A stretch of DNA of 64,000 bases from Alphaproteobacteria bacterium LSUCC0396 (GTDB taxonomy: Bacteria; Pseudomonadota; Alphaproteobacteria; Puniceispirillales; Puniceispirillaceae): positions 2,101,001 to 2,165,000 of the forward strand of contig CP166131.1 in assembly GCA_041228345.1 (NCBI GenBank). The letters run 5' to 3'. A program made the translations under genes and the position numbers. Numbering within the stretch: position 1 is the stretch's first letter; each line of letters opens with the position of its first letter. The notes beneath the pieces were generated by a model that worked only from the letters and a program-made list of their open reading frames with translations, was not told the DNA's origin and searched no databases. Of the stretch, positions 62,347 to 64,000 are shown piece by piece.

Positions 62347-64000
62347 ATGTTGTCACGCGAACTCGAGGAAACATTGCGCCGCGCCATGTCAAACGCGGCA
62401 ACGCGTTCGCATGAATTCGCCACTTTAGAACATCTTTTATTGGCGTTAACCGAAGATAGTGACGCGTTGGAAGTATTGCATGCTTGCAATGTAGATATCG
62501 AGAAGCTGGCGGCCAAGCTAGGTGAATTTATCGAGATCGAGCTGGCATCAATCGTCGATCCGAATGGCAATGTCGATGTCCAGCCAACGGCCAGTTTTCA
62601 GCGGGTTATCCAGCGGGCGATCATCCACACGCAATCATCGGGGCGGGACGTTGCCACCGGTGCAAATGTGCTTGTGTCGATTTTCTCCGAGCGTGAAAGC
62701 CACGCTGTCTGGTTCCTTAAATCCCTGAATATGACCCGCCTTGATGCGGTGTCCTACCTTAGCCATGGTGCCGAAAGCAGCGTGACAAAAAGCACTAGCG
62801 ATGAGCAGAATGCTGAAACAGGTGGCGGTGATGAAAAAGATCCGCTGAGCCAGTTTGCGGTGAATCTGATCAGTAAGGCGGCGGCCGGCAGAATTGATCC
62901 GTTGATCGGCCGTGACCGTGAATTAGATCGAACGATTCAGGTCTTATGTCGGCGCACCAAAAATAACCCGCTTTATGTGGGTGACCCCGGCGTTGGAAAA
63001 ACCGCAATCGCCGAAGGGCTTGCTTTACGCATTTATGAGGGCAATGTTCCTGAAGTGCTGTCAACGGCGGTGATCTATGCGCTGGATATGGGGCAGCTTC
63101 TTGCCGGTACCCGCTATCGTGGTGATTTCGAAGAACGGCTAAAGGCAGTGATGAAAGCCGTGGCCGATGATGTGAATGCCATTCTGTTTATTGACGAGAT
63201 TCATACGGTGATCGGTGCCGGTGCGACGTCTGGCGGGGCCATGGATGCGTCGAACCTGTTGAAACCCGCGTTACAGGAAGGCACGCTTCGCTGTATCGGA
63301 TCAACGACCTATAAGGAATATCGTGGTCATTTCGAAAAAGACCGTGCATTGGTGCGCCGGTTTCAGAAAATCGACGTTGCCGAGCCAACGATAGCCGATA
63401 CGATCAAGATTTTGAACGGATTGAAAAGCCGCTATGAAGATCATCACAAGGTACGCTTTACCGGTGCCGCATTAAAAACTGCGGTTGATCTATCGGCGCG
63501 CTATATCAATGACCGAAAATTACCGGATAAGGCCATTGACGTGATTGACGAAGCGGCCGCTGCGCAGAATCTGCTGCCGCCATCTCGCCGCCGTCAAACC
63601 ATCGGGCAAAAGGAAATTGAGGCGACCGTGGCAACGATGGCGCGGATCCCCTCGAAACATGTTAGCCGTGACGATAAGGCAGTGCTGGCCTCGCTTGAGG
63701 GTGATCTAAAGCGCATGGTGTTTGGTCAGGATGATGCGATTATCGCGCTGGCATCGGCGATAAAACTGTCACGGGCTGGTCTGCGCGATGCGGAAAAGCC
63801 GGTGGGCAATTACCTGTTTTCGGGGCCAACAGGGGTTGGTAAAACCGAAGTCGCACGCCAACTCGCCGAAGCACTTGGGATCAAACTCATGCGCTTTGAT
63901 ATGTCGGAATATATGGAGCGTCATACCGTATCGCGTCTGATCGGTGCCCCTCCGGGCTATGTCGGTTTTGATCAGGGCGGGCTGTTGACTGATGCGGTTG
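62347..64000 (+). CDS. clpA: ATP-dependent Clp protease ATP-binding subunit ClpA (3' end beyond window)
   Basis: ClpA is the AAA+ unfoldase partner of ClpP and ClpS. The first 551 residues are present; the rest lies outside. It opens with the double Clp-N domain ([31 protein letters not shown]), then an acidic linker and the first AAA+ module. Its Walker A reads GDPGVGKT near 213-220 instead of the usual GEPGVGKT, with Walker [16 protein letters not shown] second Walker A (GPTGVGKT) is near 493. The read is open to the window edge with no frameshift. Confidence 0.96.
   Translation, partial: MLSRELEETLRRAMSNAATRSHEFATLEHLLLALTEDSDALEVLHACNVDIEKLAAKLGEFIEIELASIVDPNGNVDVQPTASFQRVIQRAIIHTQSSGRDVATGANVLVSIFSERESHAVWFLKSLNMTRLDAVSYLSHGAESSVTKSTSDEQNAETGGGDEKDPLSQFAVNLISKAAAGRIDPLIGRDRELDRTIQVLCRRTKNNPLYVGDPGVGKTAIAEGLALRIYEGNVPEVLSTAVIYALDMGQLLAGTRYRGDFEERLKAVMKAVADDVNAILFIDEIHTVIGAGATSGGAMDASNLLKPALQEGTLRCIGSTTYKEYRGHFEKDRALVRRFQKIDVAEPTIADTIKILNGLKSRYEDHHKVRFTGAALKTAVDLSARYINDRKLPDKAIDVIDEAAAAQNLLPPSRRRQTIGQKEIEATVATMARIPSKHVSRDDKAVLASLEGDLKRMVFGQDDAIIALASAIKLSRAGLRDAEKPVGNYLFSGPTGVGKTEVARQLAEALGIKLMRFDMSEYMERHTVSRLIGAPPGYVGFDQGGLLTDAV

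Overview
The window is a gene-dense chromosomal segment of an alphaproteobacterium. The synteny points there: atpI-atpB-atpE, smc next to a DsbA-like protein and a DciA-family protein, rsmB-heparinase-purH, ccmABCD, xseB-ispA-dxs-tlyA, imuA-imuB-dnaE2 behind a GAAC-N7-GAAC SOS box, and dacA-clpS-clpA. The methylated-amine catabolism and compact spacing suggest a marine lineage such as SAR116, but that placement is inference. I saw no rRNA, tRNA, CRISPR array, insertion sequence or phage gene.

Layout: 1-14.2 kb is mostly minus strand: F0 ATP synthase genes, smc, a periplasmic thiol oxidoreductase and a DciA-like protein, then (after plus-strand mutY) purH, chrA, a heparinase-like gene and rsmB. 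14.3-16.6 kb holds small plus-strand housekeeping genes (SdhAF4/DUF1674, DUF1491, dusA, a YciB-like protein). 16.9-22.8 kb is a six-gene corrinoid/tetrahydrofolate methyl-transfer module. 22.9-25.2 kb is ccmABCD on the minus strand, divergent from acnA. 28.3-39.3 kb is plus strand: a Suv3-like helicase, an S4 protein, a TerB-like protein, fdxA, carD, a prolyl aminopeptidase, an XRE regulator and xseB-ispA-dxs-tlyA. Then come aroC, fabI and a 17 kDa-antigen-like protein (minus) and pdxH (plus). 43.2-52.7 kb is an amine-demethylation region: a dimethylglycine dehydrogenase-like flavoprotein and an MttB-family methyltransferase (plus) facing soxBDAG (minus). An M20 amidohydrolase, the mutagenesis cassette imuA-imuB-dnaE2, dacA and clpS-clpA (cut by the window end) close the segment.

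The most interesting biology is the likely cooperation of the 16.9-22.8 kb module with the 43.2-52.7 kb region. Together they could convert a quaternary amine such as glycine betaine stepwise to glycine: MttB-like transfer of the first methyl to the corrinoid protein and then to tetrahydrofolate, followed by flavin-dependent removal of the other two methyls by the dimethylglycine dehydrogenase and heterotetrameric sarcosine oxidase, with all C1 units collected on tetrahydrofolate. A DUF1638 protein and a small 'virulence factor' family protein sit inside the module and have no assigned step.

A second, unexpected signal is structural. About twenty short imperfect tandem repeats (units of 9-21 bp, often 14-16 bp outside genes) are scattered over the window. 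Several span stop codons or sit just beyond gene ends; others are in-frame in linkers and termini of MutY, the Suv3-like helicase, IspA, ImuA and DnaE2.
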